A stretch of 64,000 nt of DNA from Lineus longissimus (taxonomy: Eukaryota > Nemertea > Pilidiophora > Heteronemertea > Lineidae), in the NCBI RefSeq assembly GCF_910592395.1, contig NC_088313.1:17006437-17070436 (forward strand), in the 5' to 3' direction. Under the pieces are notes generated by a model. The model was not told where the DNA came from. It saw only the letters and a list, made by a program, of their open reading frames with translations, and made no database searches. How positions within the stretch are numbered: position 1 is the stretch's first letter; each line of letters begins with the position of its first letter. This document shows positions 37,150 through 50,345 of this stretch, piece after piece. Position numbers and translations under genes: made by a program.

Positions 37150-39245
37150 GTATTTCTTGGGTCCGTTACTTTTCATGTTTAAACAAAACCAAATATCAAA
37201 TATGTTGCTTTCGTGTCCTTGACAATAATAATCAAAGGAAGATATAATCATAGAATTACACAAAAAGCCACAATCGACAGTATTCTAAAGAAGTTTTTGA
37301 AACGATATGAAAATGAAAATGCTGAGGAAGATTACAAATAAGTAGGATTTCATTTTTAAACTAGAACCAGCGAACATTAATTACATCAGTTAGTGAATCT
37401 CTTATTCTGTCATTGACAGCAATAACAACGGGGTGTATTTCTTACAATCAGTTAATTAACCTACTGCAGGGCTTATAGTTGTATCTTAGTCATATATTTT
37501 TCGCTAGTGCATCAACATTGTTCTACCTGTCAAATTTGATGCTGATTAATAGCCCTGTACTGGCATTATTGACCTGACATCAGAAAGTGCCAATCGGGTT
37601 GTCATTCACATGATTGTAACTCCCGCTATGTTTACACAATTTGACGTCAACCAGCAGGAAGTTATCTGCATTATTTTGCGTCTACCGTGGCATACCCACT
37701 ACCGGGTTCAATATCGATATTATGACCTGACCTGGTGCAACATATCATGTTGTGTCATAATAATAAATGGAAGCGGAAAGACCAAAATGTCAACCCAAGA
37801 ATATCTTTCCGGTCCGTTCACCATTATCTTATTGTGTGGCACCTGGTGTAGCAGGTGGTCATGGCCAGTAGTCGATTGTTTGGGTCAAGTCTTTTCTTCT
37901 AGTGAGGAAAACAGGAACTATGATTAACCCCTTACAAAAGAATCAGGACTCATTCTCCGTGTTGTTTTAATCAGATATCGACGATATCTCATATGGCAGC
38001 CTCTCTTTTATCCTAGTGTAACTACAGGGAATCCGTCTTTACCCCAGTCCTTTTGCCTAAAACTTAAATTGCCTTTACACGATTTGTGAAGATCGAGAAC
38101 ATTTTGCTATCACTGTTGCCGCAATCCTGGTCTTCAAATTGATGATGGGATCGCCATGTCACGTGTTCCTGATGGCAGCGGCATGGTGAGATTGCCTGGT
38201 CAGGCAGGATGTAGTGGGGCATAATTGTCATTTTTGATCAGAACGGAATGACCAGTGGTGGTAGTGATGGAGTTGAAGAAAAAAGATACATCATTACAAA
38301 GCACATGGGGAATACATTTCCCTTGAAGACATGGTTGGGAATGCACTATATGAAAAAAACCCATAAAAGATTTCTATGTATTGTCGGGTAGCCAACATTT
38401 TAGTAATGGTAGAAATGCCTACAGTGGAAACCCACAAAGAACATACCCTTAGGTTAGGAAAAGACGGAAACGTGCATGCACTTATATTGAACCCATAAAT
38501 AAGATGAACAGTACGGGAAGAACCTAAAAAGACAAATACGCCTACGTATGTCAATCTCCCCTCAGCGAAGTCTGACAGTGCTGAACAATTATATTCCCTC
38601 TTGTGCATGTAACTTAGTTACACATGACAGCTACATTGTTCATGATCGTGTCGTACATCCCGCATTCAAATGTCAATCAATCAAAAGAAGCCTGTTAACG
38701 TTAGTAGAGTCAGAATTTGAATCAATTAAACCGTACGTTGTTTTTCTCTAAACTGCCATGACTGCGTAGGCTATTTGTATGAGCCACAATTGTCTGAACT
38801 AATTTTTTTCTTCATAAGGAAGTCATATGTGATGGAAAATGTTATATATAAGTCTGATATGAGTATTGAATGATCATGGCTCTTGCTTCATCAGCTGTCC
38901 TCAAGCATGCGGCAAGACAACCCAACTAGCCAGACAATGTACTCAATGAAAGTCTGCTTTACCTGAGCATGCTGACTGGGTCAATGATTGCATTGATAGC
39001 TTGTAAAAGAACCTGAGTCAATCCACACACCACTGAAGACGCAGGAAATCATTATGGATGAATTATAGATGAGCCAGGCCAGGAATCCATTGAACTATAA
39101 CCCTTGTCATAACACACCATTGAGAGACACAATACGTGGTGGTTACTTAAGATCTTGCAGTACGATCAGCAGAATGAGAGTATCGACAGTCGCTTGAGTG
39201 GTTAATGGCCAACGTTAGTGTTGTAACTTACTCGAACATTTTCAG
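37150..39245. other. No gene supported
   Basis: A perfect palindrome AGATATCGACGATATCT sits at 37973-37989. The 105-codon frame at 37610-37927 and the 104-codon frame at 38294-38608 are of chance length. Confidence 0.5.
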
Positions 39246-39435
39246 GTTAATGTGGATTTTTGTTGCTCTGAAAAAGATATACTTAGTCTCTCGGCACAAA
39301 GAGATTCACTTAACAGAAAATGCTGGAAATCTGATGATGCAAAGGGGCAGGCCAACTCTAATAATTCGACAACAGCGTATTCTCGCTGCGTTTCCCGTCG
39401 GGTTAAAAACAACGCTCAGTCAGATTGGGTATTTG
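39246..39435 (+). CDS. Candidate internal exon
   Basis: It starts after ACATTTTCAG and ends at TATTTG/GTAAGT, a strong donor. The frame open across it begins VNVDFCCSEKDILSLSAQRD and ends RRVKNNAQSDWVF. A second frame is open too, so openness does not discriminate. No family recognised. Confidence 0.2.
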
Positions 39436-40677
39436 GTAAGTCGAATGGCGACTAGCTATTTGGTGAGAAAACAGAGGCACCATTGACAGACACTTACCAT
39501 ACCAGCTATAGTAATTTGAATTTTAAAGCCCCGCTAGGACGGAGGGTATTTTTTTCTGTGACAGCGATCGCTGCTGAAAAATATAGTGCAGTCAAGCCTA
39601 TAAAAATGTCAGTTCCTGTCGTCGTAGCCTTGTAGAAGGAAAAGTTGATAGGAACGCTGCGCCTAACATTAAGCTTAGCATGTAGCATGGGAAAGATAGT
39701 CTGGAATTACAGCGCAGAAGAATTAGGCAAACATAACGCTTCTGAATGTCTCATGTTTATGCAACATAGTTCGAAATCTTGTAAACAATATACGGCTAAG
39801 GCAAAATAAAACCATTTCCCATCTTCTCGGTTAAATAAACTCGATTGAGAAATCCTGTAGGTTTATTTTTTCCTATTGCATGATGCGATTAGAAATTATC
39901 CGGCATGATCAAATTTTGAATGCTGCGTGTTACTTTACATTATCTTCTTCTATAAGATGATTAATGAGACTGGTACATAAGAAATGATGAATTTCGTTTG
40001 GGTCAAATGTCATGCATCGATGTGGAAAATCTAATTCCGATTGAGGTGCTGCTACAGTTACACTTGACATGCAAAGGACTTAGATAATTTCTCATGATCA
40101 ATCTCTGACATTCAACTGGCATCGGTTAACATGGCGTGTAAAGGGTCATAAAAACGAGATTGGCTCCAGATCTGTAAGTGCATTCTTTATCATGCTCAGC
40201 ACCCTACAAACAATGGTCAAAAAGAAGATTTTGATTTAAATAGTTTTCAAATATCCCGATTCAGAATCCTTCGCGGTATTTTGCGTGGAATTAAATTTCT
40301 GATTTAGATAATTTTCCCGAAGATGGTGTTGGATTGCGTACGAGAGTTCTTCATATTTTAATTCTCTATTTTATATTCGGTTTCTGAATCAATTGATGAG
40401 AAAGGCCACCTGTGGCAGGCTGCAAGTTCAGCAATCTAACATCTTAATCCTGCCTTGCTCTTAACTAAAGAGATATGGTACTCAAGAAGGTTTTAGTCCG
40501 ACATCATGAAAATTACGAAATAAAATATCTTGCAATGGAATGCAATTATTTAGGACATATGCCACCCACAATCCTTGGCATTTCACCTTCATGGGCATGC
40601 GCTGCTTTAGAAATGTTTAATTTTCGGGGATTTTCATTTTTAATATTCTATTAATCCTTTCATCAATATCATTATCT

Positions 40678-40694
40678 TCATCATCATCATCATC
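40678..40694 (+). repeat. TCA trinucleotide repeat
   Basis: Five perfect TCA units extended on both sides by imperfect ATC/TTC copies; no open frame of note spans it. Confidence 0.85.
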
Positions 40695-41306
40695 TTCATT
40701 ATATTGTACACATTATATTATTGCCAGAGGTATGGAGTCCACTGTAGGGACCACGAATTTTAGTCTCAACAACCGATAAACCCTAGAATATTTATATGAA
40801 ACATGTTTTCTTACTTCAAGCTCAGAAAATAATGACAAGTACTTTCTCCTCACTTTCATGACGTGATTATGATCGGCAAAGAACGTATATAAAAATTGGT
40901 CACTGACATGATGAAGGTGGAATAGAGTATCTTACATACCATACAAAAGAGATTACATTATGCACTTTGGTCAACTCGTATATTAATACATCGATATGCA
41001 CGAAGTTTTATTAGTTAGGTTAGGAAACATCAATTACTCACATCGCAAGTAATATTAGAACAGTCTCGACCAAAAGTATAGATAGAGCAACGAAATGCTT
41101 GAAAAGCGATTACTCTGCCATTTTTCACCATCAAATATGCGGGAAATGTTGACCTCGACACAAAGTCATCGATGCCTTGATGAGTTGTGGCATTCCATGA
41201 ATTTCTGATGATTTTACACAGAAATATGATAAACAAATTGTGCATTTATATTGAAAGGCTCAGTCAAAACGATAAGGGAAAGTACCCTTAATCTAGCATC
41301 ATCATC

Positions 41307-41351
41307 CAAGTATTTTCTGTTTACCAGTCAGGTTTAGACAGAAAATACTTG
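41307..41351. repeat. Perfect 14-bp inverted repeat with 17-nt loop
   Basis: CAAGTATTTTCTGT (41307-41320) is the exact reverse complement of ACAGAAAATACTTG (41338-41351). The inner sequence can extend the stem imperfectly (TTACC with GGTTTA). The hairpin is too short for a usual microRNA precursor and its outer flanks do not pair. It may be a tiny foldback element or a chance palindrome. Confidence 0.6.
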
Positions 41352-44300
41352 TGTTGCTTTCTCAGCAAGAATGCTGTCACAAAGTAAATGTTTAATGAAT
41401 TAAACCCGACGCGGATGGTCTTCACAGATATACAAAACCCTCGAGTGTGGAGCTAAAATGTAGTCGTTGGCGAGGGTTGTGATGGAATTTAAGCTACATG
41501 GAGAGGGTTTTGTTCTCATAGGCCCGATGATTAAGGGTTCAATTCCTTGTCATTGATATCTTAATTTCTTTCTAAAATGCTCATTTCCTACGCTCTATCT
41601 AAATTTACAATGATTATTCTCCTGGAAAACTAGTAAACGACATCAAGTCTGAAGCAAGAACAATGCTGTGTCTTACATGATTAATGAGAATAGGTTGAGC
41701 CACTGTTTTTTTTAAGAGTTTCCTTTATAATATGATTGGAATAAAGTGATACACCAAAGCAGTACTTTAAGAAACTGTCCCTCTGAGTAAGATGAATTAG
41801 CCTTTCAATTTGCATCCGATCATCAATAACCTATTTGTCAAAGAGAAATTCCTACTGTTATGCGGTTTGACAATATTGTAATGAATTGAGGGAAATAATC
41901 CGCGAACTTGGTAGTTTCAACCAGTACATTGATTATAAACATTGGAAATAAATATTTTAACATTTGATATTATTCGAGTTAAAGACTATTAAATGCTGAT
42001 ATCAAAAGGGTAATGGGTAATAATGCCGTATTTGGTACCAAGTTATATTCTTGATTGATGATGTAAAATGCAAGCGATGTTTCCGGTTAATCGCGGAGAT
42101 GGCAATGTATTTAGCCTTATGTATCATGTGATGTAATGGTGTACATAACATGCATATGTAATTACACGTCCTTTCTCACTCCGCACATCATGAACTAATG
42201 GATGGTTTTTATTACGTGTTTAAATTGGTTAGTGTATGTTGTATGTCCACTTAAGAGTGCGTGTTGTTAGTCATTTTAGTTGAATACAAAATAAAACTTA
42301 CTTCCTCCAAAGCTTTCACTCCGAGATGTCCTTTACCCTTGGGAAAACTTTGTTCAAAAACGTAAATGAAAATGGCAATTATCCACATTTATAACCTGTA
42401 AAACCATGTTACAAGATTTAAAAGTGGTGCTTAATCAAGGCTAATGCAAAAAAAATTATGGATGATTAAATATAAGACGAAACGGCTTACTAGAATTTCC
42501 AAGATGGAATAAATTTCAATTAGGTTCAAATAGGTTCTTGACAGCATCTTTGATAGAACGGTGCTAATATAACAATTAGTATTCAACTGTATGCCTTATT
42601 ATTCATGAAATCAACCCATTTGGAGTTCAGTTAGGATAATTAGATTAGAGAATTTTAAAATATTTACCTGAAACTTTGTGCGGGCATTTGATATTTCTAC
42701 ATGTGCCGAATCTGGCATTTTACCGGGAAGTTTATGTTGAATGTGATTTAAATGTAGCCAATGCGAGTATGCTTGCCAACCCAACAAAAGAATATATCGG
42801 CACATTTTAAAGAAAATTGCATCATTAAATATATACCAATTATGGTTCATAATAAAGTTGGAGCTGCCAAAGTGAAGGTTATGTATTTTCGGAATGCTCA
42901 CAAGGTGTTAAGGGATATGGGTCACTACCTCAGCCCCAGAAAAGAACTAGCGTTGGCGGATAACGTATATCGGACGACCATAAAGGAACGTCCTCAAATA
43001 TAAGGGTTAATACCTTTACATATTTTTCATGTGATGTTACGGAATACGAAGCTGTGCTTTATAGTGATCACCCATTTAATCATCTAAGATTTATTTTAAT
43101 TTTTTAATCAAATTGCGGACGTCAATCACTTTCGAGACAATAAATAATATATGATAAATTCATCAGGCAATCTACATGTAAATTTTTTTCTTCAATATCA
43201 TGAAAAGTACATTATTGATCAAGTAAAAATCCATTTTATGGTACTGGCAAGAATTCAAAGACATCCTTATAGGCGATGGTAATGCGACAGTTGGATTCCG
43301 ACTGGCTGGCTTATTCATAAAATGTAACCAGGCGTGGCAAACTGTCTGGGAAGAAAATACACATTGAAAATATCAAGCCCTACCAATGACACGACTCAGT
43401 GGCATTGCTGGTTGTGGGCATAATCAAGCATATCAGGCAGATGGTAGTTCGGATTTGTGAATAAAAAAACTTATATTGAAGTGTTATGTTAGTTGTCGTA
43501 TCCTAAACACGACAGTACACATTGTTGGATGACAACACCCTCATTATTTCGTAGGAAAAAACCCGGTAGCCTACTAGAGTGTCGATCAAACTTTTCCCAA
43601 CCAATGCACTCTAAGTCCCATGCTACTGAAAAGGGTGTACTGGGAAGATAATGGGACATCAGGCGATGGTCTTTTTGTAATATTCAAACATCCTTCTACA
43701 TCCCAGCTTTTTGACTGCTATGTCTCTGATGTTCACGAACTAAGGAGATAGTGATACTTGAGGCAGATCCCAAAATACATTCAGCATACCACCACGAGAG
43801 CACAACACAAACATGTGGAGTGCGGACTAATGCTCTCCTCGTCAACAATGGCACAATCACCATACGAATCAGATATTATCGAGATGGAATTAGATCTTAT
43901 CTCCAACCCTTGGAGATGGCTTGCAGATTGATCAATGTCATTTGGTATTGGATTGGCCAGGGCTATGCGTTGTTTGGTTCATGGTCACCCCGAGGTCAGT
44001 TACGTATTTTGCACCTAATCATTTAGGAAACTCATCTTCTCGAAATCCCAAATATCTCCAATGTGCACGTGTCACCCAGGTCTTTGAAGTAACTGGATCC
44101 TGGACACTCGGTTTTAAATGCCTGATTGTTCATTTTTAGTCATTCGATTGCACTGCCTGGATTTTCCAATCTCGTCACATACAACGGAAAACATAGCCTG
44201 ATCCAAGGCCTGTGTGCAATTAGAGGGTCAGGTATATTGGATTTTCTTTCTTTCAAAATCTCCTGAATCATCAGATTGGGTTGCATTAACCACTTCAAAG

Positions 44301-47202
44301 GATAATCTTCAGTATAGTGCTAGCGGCAGCGGGTTTAATCACACCAAAATAGCACATTTGTGACGAATGTCCCTATTGGATTCAGACCAGCAATGGCACA
44401 CACTGCCCAAATGCTAACTCTGTTGACAAAGAACAAAATATTGGTATGGGCACCATCAAAAACACATTTGTTAGTAATATGTTTTGGCACCGTCCATATG
44501 GGAGATTCTCCACCCATGTTGGCAAATAAAAAATATACGGAGGGCGCGGCACAGGCAACTCACGATCCCTGATCGACAGCGTAGGTTTCCTCCGGGGTCT
44601 ACCAGGACTAGCTTGCTGACCGGGGAAAAACTGCCGATTGGATTCGCCAATCTCACAAGCCCACATCTGTGTTTTTCAGGAAGGTAAAGTTGTGACGGAT
44701 GATTCCCGTACGTGTGCCACTAACAATGACTAAGTGCTCAAGAACTGTCACAAAATGTTGCGGCAACAGAATTCGTCGTGATTGGGAAATGCTGGGATTA
44801 GCACCAAGAACTGAAATATGAGGTTCCTGCTTAAGAGGTAGCAGGTGCCTCCACTGCAAGGCTGGCTTCTAAATCTTTATTGATTTCCATTAGAACGGCT
44901 AATCATAACACTGATTGAGCTAATATGAGCCATACATTGTGTCGCATCGATAACCCTTTAATGTTCCAAAGGAGTTACAATATACATGTACACACTGTTC
45001 AAAGCAACGGTGACATTGACCACTACTCATTTTAAGGAGAGAGCAACTGGACAATTTCAGCATGACATAATTCACTTGATTTTCAATGTAAAAAGGTTAG
45101 ATCGCATGAAAACCAGTAACCAGCAAGATGTTTTCTATTCGGCTGAACGACCACGTGTCATCTGTTTGGTAATTGACTTTGACCGGTACCACTGCAAAAA
45201 TCATTGTTGAAGTGGAGCCTGAAAACAATAGAGGGGAGGGAATGTTTGCCGAATAGGGTAAAGGGAAATATTTTTTGTTTCTGTAACACAGAGTGATGAT
45301 AACGTCATGAAGCAAAGAACAAGATTGCCCTGGTCTAGCAACCTGTGTTCAGTAAGCAAATGATATGACCGGACCGTGGTCATTCCTAACAGTGTCACCA
45401 TAATCGGAATCTGGACGACATAGTATCTGATGGTCAGTCTGATATCACAGAATAGTCTCCAAATTACCAACGATAGGTTTGGACTGATTGGAAACTGATG
45501 GGACGAAGGATAATGGCCACCAGTCAGTCCTCCTATTTGGCAGATGTGACAGGGCCGCTAGATTTATTTTGGGTTGTATCACGACTGTTATTGCCTCCTC
45601 AGTAAAACAGAGGTAAATATGATTTAAGGAGATATGCAGGATCCTGTGTCTTTATTAAGTAATATCGGGAAGTCAGAGAACATCGTACATATTCGGCTGG
45701 TCAATTGATGGTAAAGAATTTGAAATAATTTCAAGTACCATGATGAGCCGCCTATCGGAAAAGCAGAATAGAGTAGTCCAGTTAGCCTAGCCCCAAGTGG
45801 CACCGTCAAAGGCAATGGACATATGGAAAATATGTCAGAAGCAATGAAAACCAATTGGCTGTAGAGAAGCTTTCATGTAGAAGCCAGCGGGTAAGTGGTC
45901 TAAGAGATGTGAAAATTTAGCTAGTCAATAGACACTCGATACACTTGAGTCTTTATAAAATGGACGTAAAGAAAACCAGTCAAGAAATCGAGACACTTCA
46001 AGTAGGCAACAACTTGTTTGATTTTTTCCAGTCAATGGTCAGATGAGACTCTTGAAGATAACATGAGACGAAATGGATGAAATTTTAAAAGATAATTGCT
46101 TTGTATAACTTTGACTTAGAGTTGATATGAAAAAGAGATGTAGGAGATAAAATTATTTACCATATTGATTCAGGAATATTAATGACATGTGTGTAAATGG
46201 TTTCAAAAAAAGGTTTAGAGGTCGTGGGCCTGGACTACTAATAAGACTATAAAATTTAGTTCCAGGTAAAATAATTCAAACATGTAGAGTGAAGAATGTC
46301 GGATTTTTAGTACTGATTATATGGCATCAGATGTAAAAATCTGAGTAAACATACTCACTGAACACCATCTTATAATCTAAGAGCTATTTAACTGTGTCCT
46401 CGATACACTATGAAGTGAGTTACTAGATAATTTGTGATATGATTAATTTTTTCTTGAAACATAAGTAATAGCAAGTAATCCATACTTTATAATAGTAATA
46501 GTATAATAAATGATAGTACAGACTTGCTCATGTTGAAAATAGCATAAGAAATGATGACCTCAGTCAAAACTCATTGAAGCAGTGGACAATGCTATGTAAT
46601 CTAGGCTATTCCGCTGAGGTTGTGCTTTGGCCAAAAAAGGCATATTCCATGCTATTTTAACGAATTTCAATAGGCAAGTATTGAGTTGTCATCTGATTAA
46701 AATTGCTCTGTTTGACCCCACTCGAACACAAAAATTCTTCATGGCAGCGTTTCTGGGCTTAGTTGTGCGCTCACATAACATCATTGATACAAGATTTCTC
46801 AGTAAAAGCTTATCAGGATTTTGGCCGCAAAAAACCCCACCATTTATATCAAGTATACTTCCTGATATTACTTTAACACTACAAGTGCTTGCTACTCCAA
46901 AATAGTTTATTACAAGAATCTCCTTTATCACTTAACAACATCGTTACTGCTGACACGAGTTGTGGTTGTTGTTGAATTCAAAATAAGCCAGAAGCGTGCG
47001 GAGTACGGAAAGTGAAAAAAACATGACCATTTAGTACCAGCATGACAAGCACCATAGCGGGAAAATTTAAAACGAGTGCCGACACTTCTCCCATCAAAGG
47101 TGATGTACTGAAATTTAATACTGGGTCTTAATGTTGTTAAGGGAGTGATGTGAATGACAACGGTGAAATTTCTTAATTTTCTCGCTTAACCTTCTATGTT
47201 AC

Positions 47203-47290
47203 ATCGTAAGGTGCCTTTGAGCAATTTGTTGATAAAGGCACCTAAAAATATGTTTTAATAATAATAATAAATAATAATATAATAATACAT
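47203..47290 (+). mobile_element. SINE/LINE-type 3' tail: stem-loop plus AAT microsatellite
   Basis: AGGTGCCTTT (47209-47218) and AAAGGCACCT (47234-47243) are perfect complements around GAGCAATTTGTTGAT. They are followed by TAAAAATATG and then an imperfect (AAT)n tail at 47257-47290. The layout GTAAGGYGCCTTTGAGC, loop, GATAAAGGCRCC, AT-rich run, short tandem tail matches the conserved 3' end shared by many invertebrate SINEs and their partner LINEs, where it is read by the reverse transcriptase. No tRNA head is visible in the 250 bp upstream, so the copy is probably 5'-truncated. Confidence 0.65.
47257..47290 (+). repeat. AAT microsatellite
   Basis: This is an imperfect (AAT)n run that forms the tail of the SINE-type 3' end just upstream. 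Confidence 0.9.
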
Positions 47291-50196
47291 GCATTAGGCT
47301 CTTGCCTGTGAGTTCCGTTTTTGTGTGAAATGCATCTTCCGTCACGAACGGACTGTATCCATGCACTACAGCTGGAAACAATTTTAATTTAAAATTTAGG
47401 GGCAAACACTTCATATCAAATATACTATAACCATGAGAAAAGTGTAAAATAATGCATCTGTCCTTTACAGATTTGTCAGATTGTGATCCTTATTCGATGT
47501 TCAGGAATGTTTTTCCTATTGATTTCTGTCCCCTAAGAGTCGGCAAGCAAGGTTATTTTGCATTTTGCGTAATAATGCTTTTAGGGAAAGGTGTTAGATT
47601 TCGACACACTAATGCACACCATTATCTTATGGAGTAATTGCTTTCGACTGGAAGATATTTCAGAATTTGAAGTCAAGAACATGGCGTCTATTAAACATTT
47701 TCAACATTAGATCAATGAAAATCCGTTAGGCCTTTGTTGAGCGCAAATATGATGTAGAAGTCAGCACGAAGAATAGGCTAAAAGTAATCATCTTTATCAT
47801 AAAGTGATGACGCTAAATTAGTTCATGTAATTTGACTCTTAGGCTTTATGAGACCAAGAAAACTCTGCAACAATACTAGATTATGCCCGGGCTTCCTCCG
47901 GTAAACGAAGACCAAAAGTCTTAGATTTTTTCAGAATACGCTGAGCCATTATTTGACCAGCAATTTGAGCGAATGACGAGTTAGTGAATTGGAATCCTGT
48001 TTCACTCCGCGTGGTTCACGGGCGCTTTGTCAACACGGTTCCATGGCAAATGAAATCTTCTCTGCTTCATGAATCACAAGTTATTGACCTCAAAATTGTC
48101 CTTTCTGACGATGCCAGGAAAGCGGTGGATAAAGGATGTATGTGTGGACAGAGAAAATGATATGGGTATTTCCACAAAGTCTTGAGGAACGAATTGCTCG
48201 TTCTGACAATTGGAATGGCTCGCCATCAAATGCTGATCATTTTAATGCAGTGTTTCTGGCGTAAATGTTAAATTGAGTAGATAACAGATAGCAAGACTAA
48301 TGTTCTTCCCTCGGCGGCGTCTAATACGTGTTCCTGTAACAGTAACCCTCAGACAAAAAAACACCAGTCCACTGTCTTCACCGGAGTGCGCAACCTCGAT
48401 TGAAGGATTTCAGAGTGCCTATTTATTCATACAAATCATTTGAAGTACGATACTGGAACCGAGGTTTAATCTCGGATGCTAACTTAAAGGTGAAGAACAC
48501 CTGTACTTCAGCCAATAGGGGAAAATGTCTGAGGGGTTCGTGTGCAGGGTATTAACCCTGATTTCCTCAGGATGTAAGTTCATATACAAGTATAACGTCA
48601 TTTGATCTAAAACACCCTCCCGAGGATACCTATTGTGGTAGTGCATGTCAGGTATGCACTGTCTCCAAAGCATCGTACGTACGCAGAGACGATAACGTTA
48701 TACTCTCTGTTTCTTTCGTATGAGTTTTGAATAGCTTCCACACAGCGGAGGCCTCGTCTAGCCTCAAGAGATAATCCAACACGGATGCTCATTATAACCT
48801 AATTGTGAATCAAACAAAAACCTGATCAGATGGCAGCTATTCCTCTTGGTAAATTAAAAGTTCACGAATCGTCTCCGGATTCCAGTAAATTAAAAATAGA
48901 ATATTTAACCAATTTCACTCCATCCTGAGGGAGATGGTATCGGTATCGTGGAAATTTTCATTAGAAAAGAACCTGTTGTCGATTTGTGTGTGTTCTTATA
49001 TTTCCCCTAATCTCACAGACCCAGTTCGTGTATGATTTTTTACATAATTTTTCAGTTCATTCCATTAGCCATGGTTGAGTCTTTTGATGACGTAAACCAG
49101 ACAGGAAACGTGATAGACTCCTTTCACCAGCAAACTTAATATCACCAAAAAAACGGCAAGCGCGGGGACGGATAAGGTCGGGGTTTATTTCTCAGAGTTT
49201 ATTTCTAGGGACAGCTCAGGTTTAAGCTGAGCAGTATCGGGTCAAAAGCCTCTTCATTCCCTTTTCTGCTTTTCTAGATTATCAATAGGTTAGTATATTG
49301 TCACTATGTCAACTGTTGGTGAAACTCCTTAGGTAATCATCCACCATGAACATTTTCATGTGACGGAACTTTTGGTTCAGCGACCGATCTGGCATGTCTG
49401 AGCACATTTCTGTATCTCTGTATACCAACGCAAAGGTTGGACGACCAAACACCATTCTTAGAAATGTGCCTTTACTGTGTAAGAATGTTTGTTGATGATT
49501 GTATGATCATGTCACTTTGTTTAATTGTTCCAGAGATTGAAAATCGTGAAGATTACATTAAAAAGGTTGCGAATTAGGTTTGTTAATGCACCTAATTTTG
49601 ATCAAGTACAGTTAAGCAAAAAAGGCAAGGATATTTCTAAGCTACCTCCAACAAGTTATTATGTCCATTTCCAAATTATCTAAAGCTGGTAATTAGCCTG
49701 TGGGAAACTTTGCAAAGTCATCGGCAGTTAAGGACCTTCGGAAAAAAAGTTTAAGGCCAATGCATTGGAACAATCAATACAAGATAGACTTTTGTGTTCC
49801 TTTCGGTTGCGAGTTGACCCAACAGAGATATTGCTGTCATTGGCTGGGTGACGTGTATTAATATTCTTCTCGCCAGCCAATGATCCATCATTATATTTGT
49901 CATGTGAACAAACTTGGCATCAGCTGCCGAAATAAAGTGATCATGACTGTGCAAATTATAATCTCAACGTCGAGAAGACACTTCTTAACTAAGTTCAAAC
50001 ACATTTCTTAACTTTTTGCATTAATCTATAAACTAAGCTAAGTTTAGTCAAGCTCGAAGACAAGGCAAAGTGTTATTAAAAACAACTATAATCTATTGTT
50101 GGCATAGGCCTTTTATCGAGGTGGCAACCTCACAAAAATTCTCAAAGTATTTAACATGGCTATGAAACGCGAAGAAAATATCCATCCGAACATTAA
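47291..50196. other. No gene seen
   Basis: Apart from one copy of the dispersed motif at 48.55 kb and a 6-bp hairpin (GCTCAG...CTGAGC, about 49206-49224), nothing is recognised. Confidence 0.55.
48552..48574 (+). repeat. Dispersed repeat motif, copy 3
   Basis: It contains CCTGATTTCCTCAGGATG, shared with the two copies near 14.6 kb. A shorter relative, CATCCTGAGG, lies at about 48922. The unit starts within a local palindrome (GGGTATTAACCC). Confidence 0.4.
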
Positions 50197-50345
50197 GCCT
50201 TGTTGGTTCAACAGTTAGAATGCTGGACTTTTGATCTGGTTGACACAGATTCGACTTCCCTTGAAACCACTACCAATCCACCTTTGGAAGGCATATTACC
50301 GATCAATCATTGTTATATCTAATCATTGACACGTTTTCCTTTCCA
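50197..50345 (+). mobile_element. tRNA-derived SINE (tRNA-like head with A and B boxes)
   Basis: The head starts near GCCTTGTTGG. It has a D-arm/A-box region (TGGTTCAACAGTTAGAA), an anticodon stem-loop whose loop CTTTTGA gives anticodon TTT (50230-50232, as in tRNA-Lys), and a B-box GATTCGACTTC at 50248-50258 close to the GGTTCGANTCC consensus. The acceptor stem does not close, so this is not a working tRNA gene. The sequence right after the head includes CTTTGGAAGGCATATTACC (50282-50300), which resembles the conserved body that follows tRNA heads in many marine invertebrate SINEs. The 3' limit is uncertain. The A and B boxes would be an internal RNA polymerase III promoter. Confidence 0.65.

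Larger units (their letters stand above)
39436..47202. other. Long non-coding stretch
   Basis: Contains the TCA repeat and the 41.3-kb hairpin. 44.4-44.9 kb is richer in GC, with overlapping frames on both strands. A fine plus-strand acceptor (CATCTGTGTTTTTCAG ending at 44680) is followed by only 17 open codons. The rest is AT-rich and stop-dense. Confidence 0.5.

Noticed and set aside
37973-37989. Perfect 17-bp palindrome AGATATCGACGATATCT
   Set aside because: A single short palindrome of this size is expected by chance in 64 kb.
41458-41560. GGGTTCAATTCCTTG looks like a tRNA T-arm/B-box
   Set aside because: No A-box, anticodon stem or acceptor stem can be built upstream.
44382-44859. GC-richer region with overlapping frames on both strands
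   Set aside because: Frames on both strands are open, splice sites are weak for the minus strand, and the good plus acceptor leads to only 17 codons; no consistent model.
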